A stretch of DNA of 64,000 nt from the NCBI GenBank assembly GCA_030654805.1, contig JAURWR010000017.1, forward strand, positions 45,722 to 109,721, written 5' to 3'. The notes beneath the pieces were generated by a model. That model did not search any database and had not been told where the DNA came from. It saw nothing but the letters and a program-made list of their open reading frames with translations. This DNA is from Burkholderiaceae bacterium (GTDB lineage: Bacteria > Pseudomonadota > Gammaproteobacteria > Burkholderiales > Burkholderiaceae_C). This document shows, in pieces, positions 9,408-18,754 of the stretch; within the stretch, counting starts at the first letter, position 1, and each line of letters starts with the position of its first letter. The translations under genes and the position numbers were made by a program.

Positions 9408-10340
9408 ATGACGCAGCAGCAAACGCAATTCCAGCAATCGACGCCGCCGGCGGCGTTCGACCGCTACACCGTCGAGCACGAGACGCACTACTCCTACACC
9501 GCGCCGGTTTCGCAGTCGTGGCAACTCGGACGACTGACACCGCGAGCGCTGCCGTGGCAGCGTCTGGTGTCGCACAGCCTGCAGATCGATCCGCCGCCTG
9601 ATGAGCGTCACGAATCCACCGACAGCTTCGGCAATTCGATCTCGCATTTCGGGCTGCACGGAGCGCATCGCCAGTTGCGGGTGCGCATGCAGTGCCAGGT
9701 CGAGGTCGGCGACCGCCCACCTTTCGATTCCCGCGATCCGATGACTGTCGATGAGGCGCGTGAATCCGTGCGAAAGCGGCAGAACGAGTCTGAAGATCTG
9801 AACGCAGCGCGCATGGCCGAGCCGACGCAACTCGTGCCGCTGTCCGAAGCGGCGCGGTTGTATGCCGAGCAGTCACTGCATCCCGCACGGCCGTGGGTCG
9901 AGGCGTTGATCGATCTGACCCATCGCATCCACGACGATTTCGAATTCGATGCCGGCGCGACGACGGTCAGCACCTCGGTCGACGAGGTGCTGCAGCATCG
10001 TCGCGGTGTCTGTCAGGACTTCGCGCACCTGATGCTGGCCTGCCTGCGTGGCCACGGTTTGTCGGCACGCTATGTGTCCGGCTACCTGCTGACCGACCCG
10101 CCGCCCGGCATGCCTCGGTTGATGGGCGTTGACGCGTCACATGCCTGGGTGGCTGCCTACCTGCCGGGTCACGGCTGGATCGAATTCGATCCCACCAACG
10201 ACCAGCTCGCCGACCGCCGCTACATCACGCTCGCCTGGGGCGCCGATTTCGCCGACGTGGTGCCGCTGCGTGGCGTGATTCTGGGCGGCGGCCTGATGCA
10301 AGGCATGGACGTCTCGGTCAGCGTGATCCCTCAGTCCTGA
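9408..10340 (+). CDS. Transglutaminase-like cysteine protease/ligase family protein
   Basis: A 310-residue protein with the bacterial transglutaminase N-terminal domain (YTVEHETHYSYTAPV) and a core domain. The triad is Cys 202 in RRGVCQDFAHL, His 245 in DASHAWVA and the Asp of EFDPTND. No signal peptide is seen. It lies 22 nt after the ATP-grasp/alpha-E fusion and is surely co-transcribed with it. Family members hydrolyse or cross-link peptides; in this cluster a role in processing or transferring an amide-linked product is plausible but untested. Confidence 0.9.
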   Translation: MTQQQTQFQQSTPPAAFDRYTVEHETHYSYTAPVSQSWQLGRLTPRALPWQRLVSHSLQIDPPPDERHESTDSFGNSISHFGLHGAHRQLRVRMQCQVEVGDRPPFDSRDPMTVDEARESVRKRQNESEDLNAARMAEPTQLVPLSEAARLYAEQSLHPARPWVEALIDLTHRIHDDFEFDAGATTVSTSVDEVLQHRRGVCQDFAHLMLACLRGHGLSARYVSGYLLTDPPPGMPRLMGVDASHAWVAAYLPGHGWIEFDPTNDQLADRRYITLAWGADFADVVPLRGVILGGGLMQGMDVSVSVIPQS

Positions 10341-10496
10341 AAAGGTGGGATCAACCGGTGCCCCCTTCCTGGGTGGTGCTTCAAGGGGTGCACTTTCACC
10401 CCGCCATCGACCCCTCGGCGGGATGGCCGGCGCCTTCATGTCCCGGAAAACTGACGTCATCGATCGAACCGGTCGACACCCGTTCAGGAGCCCGCC

Positions 10497-10724
10497 ATGT
10501 TCAGTCTCGATTCAACCCAGCGATCGCCCGACCGCATCGCACGGGCACTCGTTTTCCTGTCCCTGTGCCCTGCGTTTCCACTGCCTGCGCAGTCCATCGA
10601 GATGTTGGCCGATGCCGGAGAACGCTCCGTCTGCGGACCGGGTTGGTACGACTCGAGCTGGGAGCTGAGCTGCGGGCTCGACATCGCCGAGGTGCCGAGC
10701 CTGGACGACTGGATCGGTGACTGA
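10497..10724 (+). CDS. Small secreted protein with two cysteines (75 aa)
   Basis: A 75-residue ORF with a good ribosome site (AGGAG at 10486-10490, 6 nt before ATG). Residues 1-32 look like a signal peptide: a basic start, then ALVFLSLCPAFPLPAQS. The mature part is about 43 residues and acidic, with two cysteines 13 apart in VCGPGWYDSSWELSC and an acidic end (LDDWIGD). I cannot assign a family. It follows the transglutaminase cluster on the same strand after 156 nt, so it may be a product or substrate of that system, or unrelated. Existence as a gene is likely; function is unknown. Confidence 0.65.
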   Translation: MFSLDSTQRSPDRIARALVFLSLCPAFPLPAQSIEMLADAGERSVCGPGWYDSSWELSCGLDIAEVPSLDDWIGD

Positions 10725-10829
10725 GCCGGTCCGTAAGGGCCATGTCCCTCGCCGCGATGCACATCGCGTGGTCACGGTCTTGTCGCATTCTCGGTTGAGC
10801 ATTCTGTTGTCGGACTGGACCGGGGCCAT

Positions 10830-10866
10830 CCCCGCCACGTGCTCCCGCAGGGGGCGGGGTGTCTTG
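10830..10866 (+). terminator. Possible terminator after the small secreted protein
   Basis: CCCCGCC (10830-10836) can pair with GGCGGGG (10853-10859), followed by the short T-rich stretch TGTCTT. The loop is 16 nt, so the call is weak. The rest of this 220-nt spacer shows no other clear structure. Confidence 0.3.
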
Positions 10867-10945
10867 GCCTCACGCCGGCAATTGCAGGGCTCCCTGACTC
10901 GGTGTGCTGGCCGTCGGGTTGACCCATTCGACGGAGACGGCGACC

Positions 10946-13900
10946 TTGAACTTCAAGCATTTTCATTTGCAACCGTTGTGGGTCCGGGTGCTGGTGCTGT
11001 GCACCTTGCTGCTGGCCACGCTGGCTGCGTCGGCCCAAGGCTTCAATACTGCATTGCCGATGGCGACGGCGCGTAATCAGCACACCGCCACACTGCTGCC
11101 GAACGGCAAGGTGCTGGTGACCGGGGGCTTCAGCGGTGGCAGCGTTATAAACAGCGTCGAGCTGTATGACCCGGCAAGCAACAGCTGGTCTGCGGCGGGC
11201 GCCATGGCGACTGCGCGCTATCGACACACCGCCACACTGCTGCCGAGCGGCAAGGTACTGGTGACCGGTGGGGACAGCTTGTCAGGCCGTCTAGGCAGCG
11301 CAGAGCTGTACGACCCGGCCAGCAACAGTTGGTCTGCGGCAGGAGCCCTTGGAATTGCGCGCCGCCTTCACACGGCGACACTGCTGCCGAGCGGCAAGGT
11401 GCTGGTGACCGGTGGAGACAACGGAAACTATCTGAACAGCGCGGAGCTGTACGACCCGGTCAGCAACAGTTGGTCTGCGGCGGGTGCCATGGCGATTGCG
11501 CGCGAGGTACACACCGCCACACTGCTGCCGAGCGGCAAGGTACTGGTGACCGGGGGCGTCAACGGCGGTAGTTTGAACAGCGCAGAGCTGTACGACCCGG
11601 TCAGCAACAGTTGGTCTGCGGCAGGAGCCCTTGGAATTGCGCGCTACCTTCACACGGCGACGCTGCTGCCGAGCGGCAAGTTGCTAGTGACCGGGGGGTA
11701 CGGCATCTCAGGCTCACTTAACAGCGTAGAGCTGTACGACCCGGCTAGCAACAGCTGGTCTGCGGCTGGAACCATGGCAACAGCGCGGCAAAGTCACACC
11801 GCGACTCTGCTGCCGAGCAATAAGGTGCTGGTTACGGGCGGAGCCAACTCTCTCGTGGGCTACCCAAGCAGCGCAGAGCTGTACGACCCGGCCAGCAACA
11901 GCTGGTCCGCAGCAGGCTCCATGGCAACTGGCCGCGACGCTAATACTGCAACGCTCCTGCCGATAGGAAAAGTGCTGGTGACTGGCGGCTACAGCGGAAA
12001 CAACTATCTAAGCAGCGCCGAACTGTATGACCCGGCCATCAACACCTGGGCGACGTCGGGCACGCTGGTGGCTGGTCGCAACTGGCACAGCGCGACGCAA
12101 CTTCCCAGCGGCAAGGTGCTGGTCGCAGGTGGCCTGAATGGCGTCAGCCTCAGCAGCGCCGAGCGATACGACCCATCCACCAACAGCTGGTCTGCCGCTG
12201 CCGCCATGGCAGCGCCGCGCCATGTGCACACGGCGACGCTGCTGCCCAGTGGCAAGGTGCTGGTCGCCGGCGGATTCAACTCTGTCAACGGGACCTATCT
12301 CCCCGGTGTCGAGCAGTACGACCCGGCTGGCAACAGCTGGTCTGCAGCGGGCAACCTGACGGCGGGGCGCGCGTACCACACGGCCACGCTGCTGGCCAAC
12401 GGCAAGGTGCTGGTGACAGGCGGCTACAACGGCAGCATCGTCGTCAACAGCCCCGAGATCTACGATCCCGGCACCAACACCTGGACGGCTGCCGGTCCGA
12501 TGTTGCAGGCTCGTTACCTGCACACCGCCACGCTGCTGGCGAACGGCAAGGTGCTGGTGGCTGGCGGCTACAAGAACCTGCTGAATGATGGCCAGACCAA
12601 CACGGCCGAGCTGTATGACCCCGGCACCAACACCTGGTCACCGGCCGGTGTGCTGGCGGACGTGCGTTCCTTGCACACCGCCACCTTGCTGCCCGATGGT
12701 CGCGTGCTGGTCACAGGTGGCAACAACGGTGGCCCGATCGGCACCAGCGAGACATACAACCCCAGCACCAACACGTGGGCGGCCACCGGCAGCCTGTCGA
12801 CCTTGAGGTATTACCACTCGGCCATCTTGCTGCCCGGCGGCAAGGTGCTGGTCTCCGGGGGCCAAAACTCGACCGGCGTCATCGGCAGCGCCGAGCTGTA
12901 CGACCCGGCCACCGCGTCATGGTCCTCCGCAGGGTCGCTGACAACCGTGCGAAACCACCATACCGCCACGCTGCTGCCAAGCGCCAAGGTGCTGGTTGCT
13001 GGCGGGTTCAATGGCACCGCGAGCCTCAACACGGCCGAGCTGTACACCCGAGACCTGGGCTACGCGGACACCTGGCGGCCCGTGGTCACCGCACCGGCTG
13101 CGATGTTGCCCGGCACCTCGCTGGCGCTGACGGGCACCTTGTTCACCGGCTTGTCCGAGGCTTCGGGCGGCAACGGCGGCCAGAACTCAGCGACAAACTA
13201 CCCAGTCGCGATGCTGCAGTCGCAGGACAGCGGCCAGCAGCGCTTTTTGGGCAGCAGTGCCACGGCCAACTGGTCGAGCACGCAGCTGACCACCGCCGCG
13301 CTCAGCAACTTCCCGCTCGGGCCGGCGTGGGTGACGGTGTTCGTCAACGGCATTCCGAGCGTGGCGAAGTCGGTGGCTGTGACCAACCAGGCAACCAGCA
13401 GCGTTGTGGTGACTTCTTCAGCGCCTTCGGCCGCCCTCGGCCAATCGGTCGCCTTGATGGTGACCATCACCGGGAATTCGCCAACCGGCACGGTGCGGTT
13501 CATGGATGGTTCGACCAATCTGGGTGCCCCGGTCACGCTGGTGAACGGACATGCGCAGTACAACACCAGTGCGCTCACCGCAGGCAGCCACAACATCACT
13601 GCTGTCTATTCGGGTGACACGAACAATGCGCCCAGCACTTCGGTCGTGGTTGCGCATGTGGTTTCAACGCAGGCCAACGTGGTGAGCGTCGGGTCGACCC
13701 ATACGCTTCAGGCACGAGCAGGACGGCTTTACTCGTGGGGCGACAACACCTATGGCCAATTGGGCGACGGGACGACCACCAGCCACCTGACGCCGAGGTT
13801 GGTCAACCTGCCTGCCGGCGTGACGCCCGTGTCAGCCTCCGCAGGTTGGGACGATCACAGCCTGGCAATCGGATCGGACGGGAAGCTCTATGCCTGGGGC

Positions 13901-15436
13901 GATAACACCTATGGCGGGCTGGGCGATGGCAGCACAGTCCAGCGCAATTCGCCGGCGGTGGCCACGCTCGCCACCGGCGTATCACCCGCAGTGGTTTCGG
14001 CCGGGTCCGGACACAGCCTGGCTTTGGGTTCAAACGGGATTGTCTATGCCTGGGGTCGCAACTGGTTTGGGCAGCTAGGAGATGGCACCACCAACGATCA
14101 CAGCGCGCCCGCGACCGTTTTGCTGCCAGGAGCCGTGTCTGCAAGTTGGGTGGTTACTGCCGTGGAAAGCAGTTTTTCCCTCGGCACAAATGGCAATCTG
14201 TACGCCTGGGGTGACAACACATGGGGACAGTTGGGAGACGGTACCCAAGTTCCACGATTTGCACCGGTTTTGGTCCACATGCCGGCGGGCGTTTCCGTCA
14301 CGACCATGGCTGGTGGTCGCTATCACTGCCTGGGCATCGGAACCGACGGCAAGTTGTACGTTTGGGGCACCGTTTATGGTGCCAGTGGAACGACGGCAAT
14401 CTACACGCCGTTGACAGTGAGTCTGCCCGCGGGCGTTGCGCCCGTGGCCGTGGCCGTTGGCTCAGGCAACAGCTTGGCCATCGGGTCCGACGGCAAGCTC
14501 TACGCTTGGGGCTACAACGATTTTGGTCAGGTCGGCGATGGCACCACAATCAACCGTGCGACGCCAGTGGAGGTGACGCTGGCGGCCGGTGTGATACCTG
14601 TCGCGATTGCTGCTGGCAACACCTCAAGCTTCGCGCTGGGATCGGATGGCGTGCTCTACGGATGGGGCTTCAACTCTTCGGGGGAGCTGGGCGACGGCTC
14701 CACGGTGCAGCGGCTGTCGCCGACACCAATCAGTCCGTCCAGCTATGTCGCGCCATCACAGACCCAGGTCATCAGCACGCCCAACCCAAGCGCAGCCAGT
14801 CAGTCAGTTACCTTGACCGCAAACGTCACAGGCAGTTCACCCACGGGCACGGTGCAGTTCAAGGAAGGCAGCGTGAACCTGGGCGCGGCGGTCACCCTGG
14901 TCGCTGGGCAGGCCGCGTACACGACCAATGGTCTGAGCGCTGGAACGCACTCCATCACGGCCGTGTATTCCGGCGACACTAGCAACGCCAGCAGCGTGTC
15001 GAGCGCGCTGACTCAGGTCGTGAGTCAGGCCGGCAGCAGCGTAAGCCTGTCGGTCAGTCCGGAAAGCGGAATTACCGCAGGCCAGAACGTGACTTTCACG
15101 GCCACGGTCTCCGGCTTCTCGCCCTCCGGCACGGTTCAGTTCAATGATGGTGTCACGGTCCTGGGCAGCGCTGCGCTGAGCGGTGGCGAGGCGGTGTTAA
15201 GCACCAATAGACTGAGTGTGACCACGCACAGCATCACGGCGGTCTACCTGGGCGATGCGAACAACGCAGCCAGCGCGTCGGGCACAGTCAGTGTGACGGT
15301 GTCACCAGGGCAGGTGGGCGGTGGCGATGCCGACGTGCCAACGCTGCCGGAATGGGGCTTGATTCTTCTTGCGGCGGTGTTGCTGTCGGTGGCCCATCGG
15401 CAATCGGCTTCGCGCAAGGCTTTGCGCTTGCGGTAA
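10946..15436 (+). CDS. Giant Kelch/RCC1/Ig-like surface protein with IPTL-CTERM sorting tail
   Basis: The 1496-residue exported protein has these parts in order: signal peptide (LLLATLAASAQG); 14 Kelch-type repeats (core HTATLLPSGKVLVTGG then AELYDPASNSWSAAG); a galactose-oxidase-like linker; one Ig-like repeat; 7 RCC1 repeats (YAWGDNTYGQLGDGTT); two more Ig-like repeats; and a C-terminal VPTLPEWG motif, a hydrophobic helix and a basic end. That tail matches IPTL-CTERM signals, which in related bacteria are handled by an exosortase (XrtH type) and lead to surface anchoring or release. The start is uncertain: TTG 10946 follows GGAG by 9 nt and gives a normal signal peptide, while GTG 10904 is also in frame. 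Likely an adhesin or matrix protein. Confidence 0.82.
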   Translation: MNFKHFHLQPLWVRVLVLCTLLLATLAASAQGFNTALPMATARNQHTATLLPNGKVLVTGGFSGGSVINSVELYDPASNSWSAAGAMATARYRHTATLLPSGKVLVTGGDSLSGRLGSAELYDPASNSWSAAGALGIARRLHTATLLPSGKVLVTGGDNGNYLNSAELYDPVSNSWSAAGAMAIAREVHTATLLPSGKVLVTGGVNGGSLNSAELYDPVSNSWSAAGALGIARYLHTATLLPSGKLLVTGGYGISGSLNSVELYDPASNSWSAAGTMATARQSHTATLLPSNKVLVTGGANSLVGYPSSAELYDPASNSWSAAGSMATGRDANTATLLPIGKVLVTGGYSGNNYLSSAELYDPAINTWATSGTLVAGRNWHSATQLPSGKVLVAGGLNGVSLSSAERYDPSTNSWSAAAAMAAPRHVHTATLLPSGKVLVAGGFNSVNGTYLPGVEQYDPAGNSWSAAGNLTAGRAYHTATLLANGKVLVTGGYNGSIVVNSPEIYDPGTNTWTAAGPMLQARYLHTATLLANGKVLVAGGYKNLLNDGQTNTAELYDPGTNTWSPAGVLADVRSLHTATLLPDGRVLVTGGNNGGPIGTSETYNPSTNTWAATGSLSTLRYYHSAILLPGGKVLVSGGQNSTGVIGSAELYDPATASWSSAGSLTTVRNHHTATLLPSAKVLVAGGFNGTASLNTAELYTRDLGYADTWRPVVTAPAAMLPGTSLALTGTLFTGLSEASGGNGGQNSATNYPVAMLQSQDSGQQRFLGSSATANWSSTQLTTAALSNFPLGPAWVTVFVNGIPSVAKSVAVTNQATSSVVVTSSAPSAALGQSVALMVTITGNSPTGTVRFMDGSTNLGAPVTLVNGHAQYNTSALTAGSHNITAVYSGDTNNAPSTSVVVAHVVSTQANVVSVGSTHTLQARAGRLYSWGDNTYGQLGDGTTTSHLTPRLVNLPAGVTPVSASAGWDDHSLAIGSDGKLYAWGDNTYGGLGDGSTVQRNSPAVATLATGVSPAVVSAGSGHSLALGSNGIVYAWGRNWFGQLGDGTTNDHSAPATVLLPGAVSASWVVTAVESSFSLGTNGNLYAWGDNTWGQLGDGTQVPRFAPVLVHMPAGVSVTTMAGGRYHCLGIGTDGKLYVWGTVYGASGTTAIYTPLTVSLPAGVAPVAVAVGSGNSLAIGSDGKLYAWGYNDFGQVGDGTTINRATPVEVTLAAGVIPVAIAAGNTSSFALGSDGVLYGWGFNSSGELGDGSTVQRLSPTPISPSSYVAPSQTQVISTPNPSAASQSVTLTANVTGSSPTGTVQFKEGSVNLGAAVTLVAGQAAYTTNGLSAGTHSITAVYSGDTSNASSVSSALTQVVSQAGSSVSLSVSPESGITAGQNVTFTATVSGFSPSGTVQFNDGVTVLGSAALSGGEAVLSTNRLSVTTHSITAVYLGDANNAASASGTVSVTVSPGQVGGGDADVPTLPEWGLILLAAVLLSVAHRQSASRKALRLR
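11050..13050 (+). repeat. Tandem DNA repeats encoding the 14 Kelch units
   Basis: Units of about 140-150 bp recur. The segments gagctgtacgacccgg and acactgctgccgagcgg are nearly identical in neighbouring copies, most strongly between 11150 and 11950. Such identity suggests recent unit duplication and possible copy-number variation between strains. Confidence 0.75.
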
Positions 15437-15455
15437 GGCATGCGCAGGCGGGCGA

Positions 15456-16694
15456 TCACCCCGGCGGTCGCGCACGCCTGACCGCCCGGCCCAGCTCGAT
15501 CACTGCCATCGCGTAGTAGCTCGACCAGTTGTAGCGTGTGATCGCGTAGAAGTTGGCCGTGCCGGCGACGTGGCTCGGGGCATCGTCACCGTTCTGAAGC
15601 TCGACCAGCGCGAGCAGGCCGACATCGGTCGGGGCGTTTTCACCGTCGTGTCCGGTGCCTGCGCCCGAGGCCGCCCCAGTCGGCGCGATTGCGCCGAACA
15701 CCGCACCATGGCCGATGAATTGCTCCGGCGTGAAGGTCGGCACGATGTCGGGACCGAGCAGCAGCGCGCGCGCGCCCGGATCACTGGGCGCAGTCACCTC
15801 GAAATGCGTGGGCAGATCGTGCTGCCAGCTGAACTCGGCCAGGTAACGCGCGACACTGCCAATCACGTCGGCAGCGTTGCCGTGCAGGTCGATGTGGCCA
15901 TCACCATCGAAATCGATCGCGTACTTGTTGACGCTGCTCGGCATGAACTGCGGCATGCCGAGAGCCCCGGCGTAGCTGCCCTTGACCGTCAGCGGGTCGC
16001 GGCCTTCGCGCTGGCTCATCACGAGCAGTTGTTCCAGCTCGTCGCGAAAGAACGCGCTGCGATCCTTGCGCTCGGTCGGGAAGTCGAACGAAAGAGTCGC
16101 CAGCGCATCGATGACGCGGAATCCACCCATGTGCCGGCCGTACAGCGTCTCCACACCGACGATGCCGACGACGATCTCCGGCGGCACCCCGTAGCGCTGC
16201 TCGGCGAGCATCAACCAGGACTCGTTGGCCCGCCAGAACGCCACGCCCGCGCTGATGCGTCGGGGCTCGATGAAGCGCGCGCGGTACGCCGCCCAGTTCT
16301 TGGCGGTGCCGGTCGGTGGCGGCATGATGAACTTGACGACGTCGGGCACGAACCGCGACTGCGCCAGGGCCGCCTGCACTGCTTCGACATCGAGGCCCTG
16401 CCGCGCCGCCACGTCGGCAGCGAACTGCATCACGTCGGCACGGCGACCGTAGGTCACGAGGTCAGGATCGGCATCGGAGCGAACCGCATGCCGGACACGC
16501 ATCGGCGGGGCCTTCTTCGCTGCACTTGGCTTGGCAGCGCGAGTGAGCTTGCCGTCCGCAGCGTGGCTGGCTGTCGGCGCCGACACCACCAGGGCAAGAC
16601 TGATTGCCTGGGCCCATACGATCATCGACAGACTCGGGTTTCGCAGTGGCGTGCAGCCGCTCGAAGGAAGGGCATCGACGGGCAGAAATTTCAT
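15456..16694 (-). CDS. mltB: Lytic murein transglycosylase B family
   Basis: The 412-residue cell-wall enzyme cleaves the MurNAc-GlcNAc bond to give 1,6-anhydro products. The MltB family is shown by VGIVGVETLYGRHMGGFR (the Glu near residue 181 is the expected catalytic acid), SYAGALGMPQFMPSS and the motif YAIDFDGDGHIDLHG. An N-terminal hydrophobic stretch (ISLALVVSAPTASHA) is the export signal. ATG 16694 overlaps the stop of the transglutaminase gene before it by 4 nt (ATGA), supporting this start and translational coupling. Being last in a moxR-DUF58-transglutaminase operon is unusual for mltB and hints at a shared envelope role. Confidence 0.9.
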   Translation of the reverse strand: MKFLPVDALPSSGCTPLRNPSLSMIVWAQAISLALVVSAPTASHAADGKLTRAAKPSAAKKAPPMRVRHAVRSDADPDLVTYGRRADVMQFAADVAARQGLDVEAVQAALAQSRFVPDVVKFIMPPPTGTAKNWAAYRARFIEPRRISAGVAFWRANESWLMLAEQRYGVPPEIVVGIVGVETLYGRHMGGFRVIDALATLSFDFPTERKDRSAFFRDELEQLLVMSQREGRDPLTVKGSYAGALGMPQFMPSSVNKYAIDFDGDGHIDLHGNAADVIGSVARYLAEFSWQHDLPTHFEVTAPSDPGARALLLGPDIVPTFTPEQFIGHGAVFGAIAPTGAASGAGTGHDGENAPTDVGLLALVELQNGDDAPSHVAGTANFYAITRYNWSSYYAMAVIELGRAVRRARPPG

Positions 16695-18754
16695 CGATCG
16701 ATTATCGAGGGCCGGTCGCTGGCGAGCGGTTTCAGACGCCTTGCGCGGGACAGGAACTCGCGCGTCAGCCGGTGTTCTGGGTGCGCGGGACCGCGACGGG
16801 CATAGCGTTGCACATCGATCCGATCGAGCAGTGCGGCGAGAGGCTCACCGGCTTCGCCGAGCTGCCCGCGAACGCGCTGAGCCAGGGTGCGTGGCGCTTC
16901 GTGATCGGCCGCGCTGACGCCCAGTCTCCGCAGCGCAGCGCGCAGGCGATGGAGTTGCCGCACCCACGGGTCGGTGTGATGGCGATCCCACCAGGCCCAT
17001 GCGGCGCCGGCCAGCGCCAGCGTGCTGAGGGCGCCGATCAACAGCAACGCCAGGTCCTCCCAGCTCGGCGAGCTGAAGCCCAGGCGCCGCAGAAGATCGA
17101 GCTGCGACCCGCGCGAATAGCTCAGCACCCACTGATTCCAGCGGTTGTTCAGCGCCTCCCAGCCGTCGCGCAGACCTGCCAGCAACTGCGGGTTGACGCC
17201 GTTCAATGCGCCTGCCATCAGACCCGGTGGGGCAATCAGTGGTCGGCTGCGCAGTACCCGATCGGGCGCCACTGCCGAGGTCGGGTCGGCGCGCACCCAA
17301 CCTCTACCCGCCTGCCAGTACTCGGTCCAGGCGTGCGCATAGCTCTGACGCACGATGCGGTAGCCGTCGACCGGCGTCGGGTCGAGTCCCTGGTAGCCGG
17401 TGACCACGCGTGCCGGCACATCGAGTGCGCGCATCAGCACGACGAACGCAGCGGCATAGTGTTCGCAGAAGCCGAGCTTGCGATCGAGCCAGAACTCGTC
17501 GATGGCGCTGCGTGGGTCCTCCTCGCCGTACAGGCCCGGTGTCAGCGTGTAGCCGTAGCCGCCGGTGCGGATGTGCGACATCAACAGCTGCGCCAGCGTG
17601 GTCGCGTCGGCCTCCGCGTAGCGCGGGTCTCGGCGCAGTGCGGCAGCCCAGGCCAGCGTGCGCGGGTTGTGGCCGGGCGGCAGGTCGATGTAGTCCTGCA
17701 GGCCGATCATCGGTTGCTGCGGGCCATGCCTGAAACGAGGGTAGGCGACGCCGTCGAATCGGATGCGTTCGTACAGCGGACGTTCCGCCACCCATTGAAG
17801 ATCGTCGCGCTGAGCAACCCGCACACCGTCGATCGCCGGCGCCGACGGGCTGGCTTCGAGCATCGGAATCACGGCCAGTCGCAGCGGTTCGAGCGTCATT
17901 TCGTAGCGGATGGGCTCCCCTTCGACGTGCAGATCGGCGCGAGGCGTCATCGGGGCAGGGAAGCTCGGCTGCAGGGGCGTCCAGTCGCGACCGTCGAAAT
18001 GCCCCAGGACCGGGCCGCGGAAGTACACGTCCTGGGGCGCCGGGGACGGGCCTTCGAAGCGGATGCGCAGCGCGACGCTGTCGTCCTGCGCCAACGCGGC
18101 CACGCTGCCCATGCTCATCACGTTCGACAGCCCGGTGCTGGACAGGCCGTCCTGCGGCACGCCCCAGAGCGGCCCGATGCGCGGGAACAGCACGAACAGC
18201 AGCGCCATCACCGGTGCACCCAGCAGCGCGGTCTTGCCAGCCAGTCCGGCGGCCTGGCGAAGGCTGGGCGCGCCGGCCGGCATGTGGGCCAGCACGAGTG
18301 CTGTCAGCAGGCCCCAGATCGACACCAGCATCGCAGCGGCGATTGCCAGGCTTTGCGAGTAAAGGAACTGCGTCAGGATCAGGAAGAAGCCGAGGAAGAA
18401 CACCACGAACGCGTCACGTCGCGCGCGCAGTTCGAGCGTCTTCAGGGCCATCAACGCGACTGCCATCGTCACGCCGGGCTCCTTGCCGAGCATCGAGCGG
18501 TAGGACCAGAAAGTCAGACCGGCTGCCGTCACCAGCACGCCCAGAAGCACCCAGCGCCCCGGCAGCGCCGCGCCGATCAGCGCGAGCCGCGCCCGCCACA
18601 GCAGCACGCTGCCCGTGAGCGCTGCGCACCACAGCGGCAGGTGCCCCAGGTGCGGCAGCACCGTCCAGCCGATGACGACCAGCAGGAACAGCGTGTCGCG
18701 CGTCTCGCGCGGCAGGCAGGCCCAGCCGGGCCAGGCGAACAGGCGCGTGTTCAC
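16691..18754 (-). CDS. tgpA: TgpA-type membrane transglutaminase (DUF3488/DUF4129)
   Basis: In this 687-residue protein several N-terminal membrane helices (about residues 15-190, the DUF3488 region) precede a periplasmic transglutaminase core: Cys near 429 in LGFCEHYAAAF, His in SYAHAWTEYW and Asp in VRADPTS. A C-terminal membrane helix and a short DUF4129-like tail end it. The start GTG 18754 overlaps the upstream stop by 4 nt (GTGA). The order MoxR ATPase - DUF58 - TgpA is widely conserved in Proteobacteria. In Pseudomonas the TgpA homologue is reported to be important for viability; its substrate is not settled. Confidence 0.9.
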   Translation of the reverse strand: MNTRLFAWPGWACLPRETRDTLFLLVVIGWTVLPHLGHLPLWCAALTGSVLLWRARLALIGAALPGRWVLLGVLVTAAGLTFWSYRSMLGKEPGVTMAVALMALKTLELRARRDAFVVFFLGFFLILTQFLYSQSLAIAAAMLVSIWGLLTALVLAHMPAGAPSLRQAAGLAGKTALLGAPVMALLFVLFPRIGPLWGVPQDGLSSTGLSNVMSMGSVAALAQDDSVALRIRFEGPSPAPQDVYFRGPVLGHFDGRDWTPLQPSFPAPMTPRADLHVEGEPIRYEMTLEPLRLAVIPMLEASPSAPAIDGVRVAQRDDLQWVAERPLYERIRFDGVAYPRFRHGPQQPMIGLQDYIDLPPGHNPRTLAWAAALRRDPRYAEADATTLAQLLMSHIRTGGYGYTLTPGLYGEEDPRSAIDEFWLDRKLGFCEHYAAAFVVLMRALDVPARVVTGYQGLDPTPVDGYRIVRQSYAHAWTEYWQAGRGWVRADPTSAVAPDRVLRSRPLIAPPGLMAGALNGVNPQLLAGLRDGWEALNNRWNQWVLSYSRGSQLDLLRRLGFSSPSWEDLALLLIGALSTLALAGAAWAWWDRHHTDPWVRQLHRLRAALRRLGVSAADHEAPRTLAQRVRGQLGEAGEPLAALLDRIDVQRYARRGPAHPEHRLTREFLSRARRLKPLASDRPSIIDR

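Noticed and set aside
11050..13050. Regular direct repeats considered as a CRISPR array
   Set aside because: Units of about 145 bp are in-frame coding repeats of a Kelch protein, without short repeats and unique spacers.
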